Notes: generated from the letters alone by a model not told the origin. DNA of 64,000 bases from an uncultured Faecalibacterium sp. (GCA_937880095.1 CALFLK010000013.1:124001-188000), one strand, 5' to 3'; numbered from the stretch's first letter, positions 44,339-53,418 are shown. Numbers and translations: made by a program.

Positions 44339-45940
44339 TCAACGATCCCACTTATCACACAAAGACTGAATCTGATCGGCAAAACGTGCCAGATCCTTGT
44401 TGGTACCACCCTGATTTCGGCGAATGACCTCCATCAAACGGCGACCTGCCTGTACAAGACGATGATACACTGCCTGTGCACGGGTTGCGCTGTAGCTTTC
44501 TTTCTTCCGGACAGGAATCTGGGTACCCTTCTCCAGACACTCATTTGCAGCAATATCCCAGACCGCCCCATTATAGGGAGCAGTTGCCGTATATCCCTTT
44601 TCTGTCAAGAGATTCGCAAAGAAGTCGGTTACTTCGTCCTCGCCATGAATCACAAAAATCTGTTTAGGCTGTGCTTCCAACTCTTCCACCCAACGCACCA
44701 GACCCGCCTGATCTGCGTGACCAGACATACCGCTCATTTGGGTGATGTGCGCCCGCACATCAATTTCTTCACCAAAGAGCTTTACTTCCGGCACACCATC
44801 TAGCAGACGGCGACCCAGCGAACCTGCAGCCTGATAGCCCACAAACAAAATCGTACATTCCGGACGCCACAGATTATGCTTCAAATGGTGACGAATACGA
44901 CCCGCTTCGCACATACCGCTGGCAGAAATAATCACCTTCGGGGTCGTATCTGTATTGATCAAGCGGGATTCTTCCACCGTTACGGCAAGGCGCAAACCCG
45001 GTACTGCAACCGGGTTGAGCCCCTGCCGCACCAGTTCCATAGCTTCTGCATCAAAGCACTCATACATATTTTCAGTGAATACTTTTGTCGCTTCGATTGC
45101 CATGGGGCTATCCACATAAATAGGGAAGTTTCCATGCCCATGCACCAGATTTTTCTCTTTGATTTCCCGCAGGAAATACAAGATTTCCTGGGTACGTCCC
45201 ACAGCAAAGCTGGGAATCACCAGATTGCCGCCCCTGTCAAAGGTAGTTTGCAGAATCTCTACCAGCTCCGCCACATAGTCGGGTCTTGCATCATGCAGCC
45301 GATCACCATAGGTGGATTCCATTATCACATAGTCGGCACCCTTGACATAATTGGGGTTTTTCAAAAGCGGCTGGTCCATGTTGCCGATATCGCCGGAAAA
45401 GACAATTTTTTCGGTCTGACCATCCTCCGTGACCCAAATTTCAATGCTTGCCGAACCAAGCAGATGCCCTACATCGGTAAAACGCATCTGAATCCCCGGT
45501 GCCAATTCAATTTTCTTGTTATATGGCTGGGGCACAAACAGCTTCAGCGCTTCTTCTGCGTCATTCAGACCGTAAATGGGTTCGATTTCCGGGCGGCCAG
45601 CACGCTTATTTTTGCGGTTTTGCCATTCCGCCTCAGATTCCTGAATGTGCGCAGAATCCCGCAGCATGATTTCACACAAATCCGTGGTTGCTGCTGTCGT
45701 ATAAATGGGACCGGAGAAACCATTTTTCACCAGCATCGGTACACAGCCGGTGTGGTCAATGTGCGCGTGCGTCAGCAATACCATATCTACACTGCCTGCG
45801 GCAATGGGCAGCGGTGCGTTTTCGTAAACGTCCTTACCTTGTTCCATGCCACAATCAATCAAAATACATTTGCCTGCCGCTGTAAGCAGGGTACAGCTTC
45901 CGGTTACTTCATGGGTGGCTCCCAAAAATGTCAGCTTCAT
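44339..45940 (-). CDS. Metallo-beta-lactamase/beta-CASP RNA-processing exonuclease family protein
   Basis: 533 residues, CPSF/Ysh1-like (COG1236). The metal site HAHIDH (58-63) is preceded by VLLT, and GHLLGSASIEI gives the further histidine. The beta-CASP part follows (FAVGRTQEILYFL, PIYVDSPMA), and the RMMBL motif (VIISASGMCEAGRIRHHL, then MSGHADQAGL). ATG 45940 follows GAGGAGG. Expected to be an RNA nuclease; not RNase J1 itself, which has a longer C-terminal part. Divergent from typA. Confidence 0.92.
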   Translation of the reverse strand: MKLTFLGATHEVTGSCTLLTAAGKCILIDCGMEQGKDVYENAPLPIAAGSVDMVLLTHAHIDHTGCVPMLVKNGFSGPIYTTAATTDLCEIMLRDSAHIQESEAEWQNRKNKRAGRPEIEPIYGLNDAEEALKLFVPQPYNKKIELAPGIQMRFTDVGHLLGSASIEIWVTEDGQTEKIVFSGDIGNMDQPLLKNPNYVKGADYVIMESTYGDRLHDARPDYVAELVEILQTTFDRGGNLVIPSFAVGRTQEILYFLREIKEKNLVHGHGNFPIYVDSPMAIEATKVFTENMYECFDAEAMELVRQGLNPVAVPGLRLAVTVEESRLINTDTTPKVIISASGMCEAGRIRHHLKHNLWRPECTILFVGYQAAGSLGRRLLDGVPEVKLFGEEIDVRAHITQMSGMSGHADQAGLVRWVEELEAQPKQIFVIHGEDEVTDFFANLLTEKGYTATAPYNGAVWDIAANECLEKGTQIPVRKKESYSATRAQAVYHRLVQAGRRLMEVIRRNQGGTNKDLARFADQIQSLCDKWDR

Positions 45941-46096
45941 GGACTTTGCCTCCTCAAAACGTATTCTTTTATGTGCAGATGTTTTATTCTTATGGATAGT
46001 ATAATAATAGCACAATTCTGCCCTTGCAGAACATCACAATTTCGCCCGTTTCCTCCATGCAAAACGCCGAAAGAACAGTTTTTCTTTTGGGCATTC

Positions 46097-46125
46097 TTGA
46101 CAAGCCCCTTTTGTCGTCTTATACT
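46097..46125 (+). promoter_or_regulatory. Consensus promoter of typA
   Basis: TTGACA, 17 nt, TATACT on the plus strand, 88 nt upstream of the typA ATG. Confidence 0.9.
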
Positions 46126-46212
46126 ATATAGGTTGCCGAAGCATCGTCAAAAGTTGCTTCGGACCCCTGAAAGACGACAACCGAAGCCAAGTAAGTGAAA
46201 GAGGTTTTTTCT

Positions 46213-48039
46213 ATGGTTCGTAACGATTTGCGCAATATCGCCATTATCGCCCACGTTGACCACGGCAAAACCACCCTGGTAGATGCCCTGCTGCGTCAGA
46301 GCGGTGCATTCCGCGATAACCAGGCTGTGGCAGACCGTGTGATGGACAGCGGCGACATCGAACGGGAACGCGGCATTACCATTCTTGCCAAGAACTGTTC
46401 CTGCACCTACAAGGGTGTCAAGATCAACATCGTTGATACCCCGGGCCACGCCGACTTCGGCGGTGAGGTCGAACGCGTTCTGAAGATGGTCAACGGCGTT
46501 CTGCTGCTGGTTGACGCTGCAGAAGGCTGCATGCCCCAGACCCGTTTCGTTCTGCAGAAGGCTCTGCAGCAGAATCTGGGCCTGATCGTGGCAATCAACA
46601 AGATCGACCGTCCCGACGCACGCATCAAGGAAGTCATCGACGAGGTTCTGTACCTGCTGATGGACCTGGGCGCTACCGACGAGCAGCTGGATTGCCCCAT
46701 GCTGTTCTGCTGTGGCCGTGAAGGCACCGCAAGCCTGGACCCCGATGTACCCGGCACCGACCTGACCCCGATGTACGAGACCATCCTGAGCACCATCCAG
46801 CCGCCCGAAGGCGACCCGGAAGCTCCGTTCCAGATGCTGTGCTCCAGCGTTGACTACAACGATTTCGTTGGCCGTATCGGCATTGGCCGCATCACCAACG
46901 GTGTCGCTAAGGTCGGCGACGAAGTTGTGGTTTGCGACTGGCACGACAACGACCTGAAGATGCGTGGCCGCCTGACCAAGCTGTATGACTTCCAGGCAAA
47001 CGGCCGTGTTCCCTGCGAGAGCATCTCTGCAGGTGACATCGTTGCATTCTCCGGTCTGCCTGATATCAACATCGGCAACACCCTGTGCAACCCCTCCAAC
47101 GTAGAGGCTCTGCCTTTCGTCAAGATCAACGAGCCTACCGTTGAAATGACTTTTGCTGTTAACGACAGCCCTCTGGCTGGCCGCGAAGGCAAGTACGTCA
47201 CCAGCCGTCAGATTCGTGACCGTCTGCACAAGGAACTGCTGAAGGACGTTGCTCTGCGCGTTGAAGACTCTGCAACCACCGACAGCTTCCGCGTCATGGG
47301 CCGTGGTGAAATGCACCTGTCCATCCTGATCGAGACCATGCGTCGTGAAGGTTACGAGCTGCAGGTTTCTCCCCCGCACGTTCTGACCAAGGTCATCGAC
47401 GGCAAGACCTACGAGCCCATGGAGCGCGTTGTTATCGACGTTCCCACTCAGTATCAGGGTGCTGTTATGACCGAGCTGGGTCAGCGCAAGGCACTGCTGC
47501 AGCAGATGGAGCCTCTGGGTGCTACCCGTACCCGTCTGGAGTTCCGTATGCCCAGCCGTGGTCTGTTTGGCTACCGTAACACCTTCATGACCGATACCCA
47601 CGGCGAAGGCATCATCAACACCATTTTTGATGGTTACGAAGTCTGGGCCGGCATGATCCCCACCCGCAGCACTGGTTCTCTGATCAGCTTCGAGACCGGC
47701 GAGAGCGTTACCTACGGTCTGTTCAATGCACAGGCTCGTGGTACTCTGCTGATTGGTGCAGGTGAAAAGGTTTACGAGGGCATGGTCATCGGCTACACCG
47801 CAAGCGGTGATGACATCGACGTCAACGTCTGCAAGACCAAGCACCTGAGCAACACCCGTGCTTCCGGTTCTGACGACGCTCTGCGTCTGGTTCCCATCAG
47901 CCCCTTCAGCCTGGAAGGCTGCCTGGAATTCCTGGCTCCTGACGAGCTGCTGGAGGTTACCCCCAAGAGCCTGCGTATCCGTAAGCAGATTCTGCCCCAC
48001 GACCTGCGCATGAAGGCAAACTCCAAGAAGAATAAGTAA
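46213..48039 (+). CDS. typA: Ribosome-associated GTPase TypA/BipA
   Basis: LepA/EF-G-like GTPase that assists 50S assembly and stress or cold growth. 608 residues. G1 AHVDHGKTT, switch I RERGITI, G3 DTPGHADF, G4 NKIDRPDAR, then EF-G-like domains and the BipA C-terminal domain (FNAQARGTLLIGAGEKVYEGM, ending DLRMKANSKKNK). ATG 46213 is chosen; an in-frame GTG at 46195 lies inside the SD region. Codon choice is extremely biased to C-ending triplets, which opens a long but meaningless reading frame on the other strand. Confidence 0.98.
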   Translation: MVRNDLRNIAIIAHVDHGKTTLVDALLRQSGAFRDNQAVADRVMDSGDIERERGITILAKNCSCTYKGVKINIVDTPGHADFGGEVERVLKMVNGVLLLVDAAEGCMPQTRFVLQKALQQNLGLIVAINKIDRPDARIKEVIDEVLYLLMDLGATDEQLDCPMLFCCGREGTASLDPDVPGTDLTPMYETILSTIQPPEGDPEAPFQMLCSSVDYNDFVGRIGIGRITNGVAKVGDEVVVCDWHDNDLKMRGRLTKLYDFQANGRVPCESISAGDIVAFSGLPDINIGNTLCNPSNVEALPFVKINEPTVEMTFAVNDSPLAGREGKYVTSRQIRDRLHKELLKDVALRVEDSATTDSFRVMGRGEMHLSILIETMRREGYELQVSPPHVLTKVIDGKTYEPMERVVIDVPTQYQGAVMTELGQRKALLQQMEPLGATRTRLEFRMPSRGLFGYRNTFMTDTHGEGIINTIFDGYEVWAGMIPTRSTGSLISFETGESVTYGLFNAQARGTLLIGAGEKVYEGMVIGYTASGDDIDVNVCKTKHLSNTRASGSDDALRLVPISPFSLEGCLEFLAPDELLEVTPKSLRIRKQILPHDLRMKANSKKNK

Positions 48040-48056
48040 GAATCGTCTTGCTTTGC

Positions 48057-48093
48057 AAGCGGCTCCCGGTAATGCCGGGAGCCGCTTTTTTTG
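48057..48093 (+). terminator. Terminator after typA
   Basis: A 13-bp stem AAGCGGCTCCCGG/CCGGGAGCCGCTT with loop TAATG followed by T7. Confidence 0.93.
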
Positions 48094-48117
48094 TTATGGA
48101 AACATTACCGAGCAGTG

Positions 48118-48206
48118 TTTAGATTTTTCTCTAAATAGTTCTTGACTTCGACTCCCTGCCGTACTATACTAATGTCAACCAATTTAGAAAATCATCTAAA
48201 TTGGTT
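48118..48206 (+). promoter_or_regulatory. Promoter flanked by two matched ArsR-type operators
   Basis: Promoter TTGACT (48142-48147), 17 nt, TATACT (48165-48170). Two copies of TTTAGA-N6-TCTAAA flank it: one just upstream of the -35 (48118-48135), one just downstream of the -10 (48183-48200), the latter extended to 12-bp arms AACCAATTTAGA/TCTAAATTGGTT (48177-48206). Centres are 65 bp apart, about six helical turns. Fits autorepression by the ArsR-family protein encoded next. Confidence 0.8.
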
Positions 48207-48233
48207 TCGTATCTTGCAAAAGGAGGTAACCAG

Positions 48234-48518
48234 TTGGGTTTTGCAGAAACTTTTAAGGCGCTTTCCGATCCCGTTCGACGCCAGATTCTGATGCTGCTGC
48301 GTGACGGAACCATGACCGCCGGCGAAATCAGCAGTCATTTTGATATGACCGGCGCAACGATTTCCTATCATTTGAGCATTTTGAAAAAAGCGGATTTGGT
48401 GACAGAAACCAAATACAAGAATTTCATCAATTATGAACTGAACACATCTGTGATTGAAGAAGTCATGATGTGGCTATCTGATTTGAAGGGAGATTCCGAG
48501 AACCATGAAAATGTATAA
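48234..48518 (+). CDS. ArsR-family repressor, SdpR-like (TTG start)
   Basis: A 94-residue winged-helix repressor: FKALSDPVRRQILMLLRDG, EISSHFDMTGATISYHLSILKKADLV. No metal-binding CxC motif is present, as in SdpR rather than ArsR/SmtB. The start is TTG 48234 after AAAGGAGGT. Its end overlaps the next gene by 14 nt. In Bacillus, SdpR represses sdpRI until SdpI is sequestered by the SDP toxin; the same organisation is seen here, including operators flanking the promoter. Confidence 0.88.
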   Translation: MGFAETFKALSDPVRRQILMLLRDGTMTAGEISSHFDMTGATISYHLSILKKADLVTETKYKNFINYELNTSVIEEVMMWLSDLKGDSENHENV

Positions 48519-49134
48519 AAAGCAGATTTTTCTGACTACGCTAATCACCCTGTTGCCAATCGCAGTTGGGCTTCTGTTGTGGAACCAGCTGCCGGAGCAG
48601 ATAGCAACACACTTTTCCATGAATGGCACCCCTGACGGCTGGTCCAGTAAAGCCTTTGCGGTATTTGGTTTGCCGCTGCTGCTTGCAGGTGTCCACTTGA
48701 TTTGCATTGTCGCCACCCTAAACGACCCGAAAAAACAGAACATTGGCAAAAAAATGCTGACACTGGTGTTCAGGATCATCCCAGTTTTGTCCTGTGTGGT
48801 CAATGGCAGCGTCTATGCGCTGGCGCTGGGTGTTCCCGTGAATATTGCCAGCCTGACTTATGTGCTGATTGGCTTTTCGTTTCTGTTTTTGGGCAACTAC
48901 ATGCCCAAGAATCACCAGAACTACACCGTTGGCATTCGCCTGCCTTGGACGCTGAACAGCAAAGAAAACTGGAACCGCACCCACCGTTTCGCATCTCGTC
49001 TGTGGATGGTGGCAGGCATCGTTATTATTTTGAACGGTTTGTTCCAGTTTACATGGCTGCTTTTGCCTGTAATTCTTGTCGTGGTAGCACTGCCGATGTT
49101 TTATTCCTTTATGCTACACAAAAAAGGCATTTGA
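48505..49134 (+). CDS. SdpI-family membrane protein with DUF1648 domain
   Basis: A 209-residue membrane protein, likely an immunity or signal-transduction protein against an SDP-like toxin. N-terminal DUF1648 (LPEQIATHFSMNGTPDGWSSK) and C-terminal SdpI domain (NYMPKNHQNYTVGIRLPWTLNSKENWNRTHRFASRLW, seen in two parts) with about five to six helices. Co-transcribed and overlapping the repressor. No toxin gene (sdpC) is seen nearby, so it could be a stand-alone defence or envelope-stress pair. Confidence 0.87.
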   Translation: MKMYKKQIFLTTLITLLPIAVGLLLWNQLPEQIATHFSMNGTPDGWSSKAFAVFGLPLLLAGVHLICIVATLNDPKKQNIGKKMLTLVFRIIPVLSCVVNGSVYALALGVPVNIASLTYVLIGFSFLFLGNYMPKNHQNYTVGIRLPWTLNSKENWNRTHRFASRLWMVAGIVIILNGLFQFTWLLLPVILVVVALPMFYSFMLHKKGI

Positions 49135-49140
49135 TCCAAC

Positions 49141-49173
49141 AAAAACCACTCCTGACGCACAGGAGTGGTTTTT
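49141..49173 (+). terminator. Terminator after the SdpI-family gene
   Basis: A perfect 14-bp stem AAAAACCACTCCTG/CAGGAGTGGTTTTT, loop ACGCA, with T-rich flank. Confidence 0.92.
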
Positions 49174-49213
49174 CTTTTCACCGATTCCATAGAGCCTGTG
49201 GAAAATCACAACA

Positions 49214-49254
49214 AAAAACGGCACAAGACCCAAGGCAGGTCCTGTGCCGTTTTA
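49214..49254 (-). terminator. Terminator after the SGNH hydrolase gene
   Basis: AAAACGGCACA.../...TGTGCCGTTTT pairing over 11 bp with further inner GGACC/GGTCC-type pairing and a T run on the minus strand, 9 nt past the stop. Confidence 0.8.
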
Positions 49255-49262
49255 CTTTATTC

Positions 49263-50306
49263 TTATTCTGCGGGTTCGCCCTCAGGTGCTGCATCTGCTG
49301 CAGGTTCGGATTCCGGGGCAGTTTTTTCCTCGGTTTCTTCCTCCACATAGAAAGCTGTACCCGGTGTCCAAGGGTTGCTTGCATTATAGCGAGTGTGCTT
49401 ACGCAGATAATCTGCCCAAGCACCATAGCCATTGCCTGCAGTCAAATGGATGCCGTCCGGTGCTGCACATTCTTCGCGCAAATCACCGTTTTCATCGGCA
49501 AGCACTTCCCACAAATCAATATAAGCGCAGCCCTTTTCTTCTGCCAGAGCTGCCAGACGCTCATTGACCGCCTGAATACGACCCTTTTCCAGACCGGGTT
49601 TGATTTCCGTTACACCCGGACGTACCGGCGGGATGCTCTGTACATAAATGGTTCCGCTGGGCTGCATCGTCTTTTTCAGTTCATCCAGCATCTGACCATA
49701 GTAAGCCAAGAAGCTGTCTTCATTGCCTTGGATCGTCAAGCTGTTGGAACCCAGCAGCACATAAATCTTACCCGGCTTTTTCGCAGCCAGTACCGTCAGC
49801 GGCACTTCTGCGCCTCGCTCCGAATGGTTCAGCGCACTGCGCTTTACGATAGAATCCGGACCGATACCGCGGTAAGCGCAAATCGTTGCGCCGCCCAAGT
49901 TAGTCTTGTAATCAATAAAACCGGTGGTCAAGCTGTCGCCCACGAATGCAGCATCCGAGAAATATTCCAGATTTACCTGACCGCGCTGGGGCAGACGTAT
50001 CGTTTCGGCATTCCAAGCTGTCAGCGTAAAGGAGCCTTCCTGCTTGACCGGACCAAACTCTGCCTGTACCAGACCGTCATCACCGTTATCCTGCATGGGC
50101 AGCGGTGCCAAAATCTCAGTTACTACGCCAGTTTCCTGTTCCGGCAGCTCCAGCGTATCCGGCTTTTTATTATAATCAATGACTTTTGTGATGACCCACG
50201 ACACCAACAGAATCGCTACTACACAACCTGCAAAACGAAGGTATCCCTTCAGTTTGCGCTCGAGTCGTTTCTGTCGCCGCATATCTGCACTGTAGTCTCT
50301 GGCCAT
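49263..50306 (-). CDS. Membrane-anchored SGNH/GDSL hydrolase
   Basis: 347 residues. One N-terminal membrane helix (FAGCVVAILLVSWVI, about 26-40) with a basic cytoplasmic end, then an extracellular SGNH domain: block I FVGDSLTTG with the nucleophile serine, block II-like GIGPDSI, block III LLGSNSL and block V APDGIHLT with the D-x2-H pair. The last 20 residues are Glu/Pro/Ala-rich. Probably removes acyl groups from a wall or surface polymer; it could counter the MBOAT pair 11 kb away, but the link is speculative. SD GAGGTGG. Confidence 0.88.
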   Translation of the reverse strand: MARDYSADMRRQKRLERKLKGYLRFAGCVVAILLVSWVITKVIDYNKKPDTLELPEQETGVVTEILAPLPMQDNGDDGLVQAEFGPVKQEGSFTLTAWNAETIRLPQRGQVNLEYFSDAAFVGDSLTTGFIDYKTNLGGATICAYRGIGPDSIVKRSALNHSERGAEVPLTVLAAKKPGKIYVLLGSNSLTIQGNEDSFLAYYGQMLDELKKTMQPSGTIYVQSIPPVRPGVTEIKPGLEKGRIQAVNERLAALAEEKGCAYIDLWEVLADENGDLREECAAPDGIHLTAGNGYGAWADYLRKHTRYNASNPWTPGTAFYVEEETEEKTAPESEPAADAAPEGEPAE

Positions 50307-50346
50307 ACTGCCACCTCTCTCTATTTGAAAAAATTCTGTACCCTAA

Positions 50347-50375
50347 ATTTTATCATATTTCCCGGACGGGGGCAA
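50347..50375 (-). promoter_or_regulatory. Promoter of the SGNH hydrolase gene
   Basis: TTGCCC, 17 nt, TAAAAT on the minus strand, 41 nt upstream of the ATG. Confidence 0.6.
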
Positions 50376-50458
50376 CCATTTCCCTTGCAATGTCATAAAG
50401 GTCTCACCGGCAGTTTGTACCGTAAACATCGTTTTATGCGGGGACTTCCCGATTGGCA

Positions 50459-50495
50459 AATAACGGCGGCGGAGCTGTTGTCCGCCGCCGTTATT
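50459..50495 (-). terminator. Terminator after the CYTH gene
   Basis: A 15-bp perfect stem AATAACGGCGGCGGA with its complement, 7-nt loop, directly after the stop; only a short T-rich tail on the minus strand. Confidence 0.75.
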
Positions 50496-50500
50496 GCGTA

Positions 50501-50995
50501 TCAATCTTTCAGCCGTGTCTGTTTCCAATAGGCGCCCATACTCTGACCGGGTTGTTCGGTTACATCATCCACCAAATATTCACCCAAGCTGAACTGCGCC
50601 GGGTCCCATGCACGCGCCTGTGCTTCGTCGTCAAATTCCACCTCTGCATACCAGAATTCGGTGGGCTGACCTTCGTCCACATGGTTCACTTCCAGCGTCA
50701 AGCCGCCGGGCAGTGGATAATCCCGACGCTCCTTGGGAATCAGAGGTTTGCGGATAATGCGCTGTTCAATATCCCGGAACAACGCTGCGTCAATATCGGT
50801 TTCCAACTCCTCGCGGGAAAGACCCGACCCACTCTTGAAGCAGAGAACATAATGCGTATCCCCACTGCACAAAGCTTCCTCACGAATACGCACCGTAGGG
50901 CGCAGGCTTACATAGCCCTGCCGCATCGAAAAGCGTTTTGTTTCTGTCCAACCTTCCGGCCAGCCGGATACCATCCATTTGCGTTCGATTTCCAT
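50501..50995 (-). CDS. CYTH-domain (triphosphate tunnel) phosphatase
   Basis: 164 residues. The N-terminal EIERKW is the ExExK signature of triphosphate tunnel metalloenzymes; further basic and acidic strands follow (TVRIREEA, YVLCFKSG, LEVNHVDEG, WYAEVEF). Likely acts on inorganic triphosphate or a thiamine/nucleoside triphosphate. ATG 50995 follows AAGGAGG; a TATACT box lies at 51029-51024. An upstream frame extension to 51097 is not conserved. Confidence 0.9.
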   Translation of the reverse strand: MEIERKWMVSGWPEGWTETKRFSMRQGYVSLRPTVRIREEALCSGDTHYVLCFKSGSGLSREELETDIDAALFRDIEQRIIRKPLIPKERRDYPLPGGLTLEVNHVDEGQPTEFWYAEVEFDDEAQARAWDPAQFSLGEYLVDDVTEQPGQSMGAYWKQTRLKD

Positions 50996-51202
50996 GTTTT
51001 CTGCCTCCTTTTTTAGCAGATACAGTATAGCACAGATACCGCCAGTAGGCATCCCTTTTTCGACCCTTTTCGCAGGAAAAGTATTACTTTTTACCACGAA
51101 TCATCGACAAAAACCGGTTCTTTCCCCTTTCTTCTAAAAAGGCAACAGAGAACCTGATTACTTTCATAGGAAACGTCAATTTCTTTTTCGACGGCTTTCC
51201 CC

Positions 51203-51208
51203 TATAAT
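51203..51208 (+). promoter_or_regulatory. -10 box before glutamine synthetase
   Basis: A perfect TATAAT 51 nt before the ATG; the -35 at 17 nt (TTTCTT) is poor, so an activator may be needed. Confidence 0.45.
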
Positions 51209-51258
51209 GGATGATAGAGCATAAATCATGGCTTGCGGCGATTGGATAGGAGAAGAAT

Positions 51259-53349
51259 ATGGCAGCAAACATCATGGAAATCTACGGCAGCAAAGTCTTT
51301 AACGAGCACGTTATGAAAGAGCGTCTGCCCAGCGCAACTTACGAAAGTCTGAAAGCAACTTTGCACAATGGCAAACCGCTGGACATCGAAGTTGCAAATG
51401 TTGTGGCAAGCGTTATGAAGCGCTGGGCTATGGAGCTGGGCGCAACCCACTATACCCACTGGTTCCAGCCTTTGACCGGTATCACCAGCGAAAAGCATGA
51501 CGGCTTTGTTTCCCCGCAGAAAGACGGCTCTGCCATTATGGAATTCTCCGGCAAAGAGCTGATCAAGGGCGAGCCGGATGCATCCAGCTTTCCTTCCGGC
51601 GGTCTGCGCGCTACCTGTGAAGCACGCGGCTATACCGCATGGGACCCCACCAGCTACGCTTTCGTGAAGGATGATGTTCTGTGCATCCCTACTGCATTCT
51701 GCAGCTTCACTGGCGAAGCACTGGATAAAAAGACCCCGCTGCTGCGCAGTATGACGGCACTGTCTTATCAGGCTTGCCGCATTTTGAAGCTGTTCGGCAA
51801 GGACGTGGATTACGTTACCGTTACCGTCGGCCCCGAACAGGAGTACTTCCTGATTCGTCAGGAAGATTATCTGGCTCGTAAAGACCTGATTCTGACCGGA
51901 CGCACACTATTTGGTGCTGCACCTTCTAAGGGTCAGGAGCTGGAAGAACATTATTTCGGTGTCATCCGTCCTGTTGTTGCTGAATTTATGAAAGATCTGG
52001 ACCAGGAGCTGTGGCGTCTGGGTGTTCCCGCAAAAACCGAGCACAATGAGGGCGCACCCTGCCAGCACGAACTTGCTCCTATTTTTGATACCGCTAACGT
52101 AGCTATCGACCATAACCTGCTGACCATGGAACTGATGAAAAAGGTTGCACAGCGTCACGGTCTGGTCTGCCTGCAGCACGAAAAGCCCTTCCGTGGCGTA
52201 AACGGCAGCGGTAAGCACAATAACTGGTCCCTGAGCATCAAGGGTGAAAATCTGCTGGACCCCGGCAAGACACCTACCGAAAACCTGCAGTTCCTGGTAT
52301 TCCTGTCTGCTGTGGTTCAGGCAGTGGACGAATATGCAGACCTGCTGCGCACTGCTGTCGCAACCCCCGGTAACGACCATCGTCTGGGTGCTGCAGAAGC
52401 ACCTCCGGCAATCATCAGCCTGTTTGTGGGTGAGGAGTTGGAAGCCGTCATTGATGCGATTGCATCCAATTCTCCCTATGCAGGTCCCGTTAAGATGAAG
52501 ATGGACCTGGGCGTTGATGTTCTGCCGAAAATCAGCAAGGACACCACCGACCGCAACCGCACTTCTCCTTTTGCCTTTACTGGCAACAAGTTCGAGTTCC
52601 GTATGCCCGGCTCTGCTCAGAACCTGAGCGACGCCAATACCATTTTGAACACTGCTGTGGCTAAGGAGCTGAAGGGCTTCGCTGACGAGTTGGAAAACGC
52701 GAAGGACTTCCGCGCTGCTGTGATTGCGCTGGTACAGCGTACCATCCATGACCACCGCCGTATTATTTTTAACGGCAACGGTTACTCCCACGAATGGGAA
52801 GTAGAAGCAGCACGCCGTGGTCTGCCTAATAACAAGACCACTCCTATGGCACTGCCTGCTTTGATTGCGCCCAAGAATGTGGCTTTGATGGAAGAGTTCG
52901 GCGTTTTGACGCTGACCGAAATGAAGAGCCGCTACGACGTAGAAATGGAACACTACGTCAAGGTTTTGAACATTGAAGCACGCACCATGCTGGAAATGGC
53001 ACGCAAGCAGCTGTTGCCTGCCGTTGTGCGTTATACCACGGCTCTGGCTGAAAGCATCCAGTCCAAGAAGAGTGTTTGCAGTGCCCTGCCCTGCCGTGCA
53101 GAAAGCAAGGTTCTGACCCAGCTGTCTGAGCATGCCGACGACATGAGCGATGCCATTGATGCTTTGCAGAAGGCTCTGGACGACGAAGTCCATTATGAAA
53201 CCTGTGGCGAAAAAGCAAATTATGTTTGCGACAATGTGATTCCCGCTATGGAAGCACTGCGCAGCGAAGCAGACGCAGCCGAAGTGCTGTGCGATGCAGA
53301 TTACTGGCCTTTGCCCAGTTACAGCGATATGCTGTTCTACGAAAAATAA
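51259..53349 (+). CDS. glnA: Glutamine synthetase type III
   Basis: Makes glutamine from glutamate and ammonia. At 696 residues it is a GSIII (GlnN), not the 440-residue GSI. Visible: LGATHYTHWFQP, the catalytic GPEQEYFLI block, EGAPCQHELAPIFD, the ATP-binding NGSGKHNNWS segment, and RLGAAEAPPAI. ATG 51259 follows TAGGAG. GSIII is common in Bacteroidetes, cyanobacteria and gut Clostridia. No glnR/glnB is visible nearby. Monocistronic, ending in a strong terminator. Confidence 0.97.
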   Translation: MAANIMEIYGSKVFNEHVMKERLPSATYESLKATLHNGKPLDIEVANVVASVMKRWAMELGATHYTHWFQPLTGITSEKHDGFVSPQKDGSAIMEFSGKELIKGEPDASSFPSGGLRATCEARGYTAWDPTSYAFVKDDVLCIPTAFCSFTGEALDKKTPLLRSMTALSYQACRILKLFGKDVDYVTVTVGPEQEYFLIRQEDYLARKDLILTGRTLFGAAPSKGQELEEHYFGVIRPVVAEFMKDLDQELWRLGVPAKTEHNEGAPCQHELAPIFDTANVAIDHNLLTMELMKKVAQRHGLVCLQHEKPFRGVNGSGKHNNWSLSIKGENLLDPGKTPTENLQFLVFLSAVVQAVDEYADLLRTAVATPGNDHRLGAAEAPPAIISLFVGEELEAVIDAIASNSPYAGPVKMKMDLGVDVLPKISKDTTDRNRTSPFAFTGNKFEFRMPGSAQNLSDANTILNTAVAKELKGFADELENAKDFRAAVIALVQRTIHDHRRIIFNGNGYSHEWEVEAARRGLPNNKTTPMALPALIAPKNVALMEEFGVLTLTEMKSRYDVEMEHYVKVLNIEARTMLEMARKQLLPAVVRYTTALAESIQSKKSVCSALPCRAESKVLTQLSEHADDMSDAIDALQKALDDEVHYETCGEKANYVCDNVIPAMEALRSEADAAEVLCDADYWPLPSYSDMLFYEK

Positions 53350-53360
53350 ATTTTGCAGCA

Positions 53361-53395
53361 AAAAGCCGCAGCCTGTAAATCAGGCTGCGGCTTTT
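53361..53395. terminator. Terminator after glnA (also serves the facing small gene)
   Basis: A perfect 15-bp stem AAAAGCCGCAGCCTG with its complement, loop TAAAT, T-rich on both strands. Confidence 0.93.
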
Positions 53396-53418
53396 CTTTT
53401 TATTGCTTTCTCTTCAGA

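Noticed and set aside
46147..48000. 617-residue open frame antisense to typA
   Set aside because: Produced by the extreme C-ending codon bias of typA; no SD, low-complexity V/L/Q/D composition and no family resemblance.
51907..53361. 484-residue open frame antisense to glutamine synthetase
   Set aside because: Shadow of GSIII codons, no ribosome-binding site or recognisable domain.
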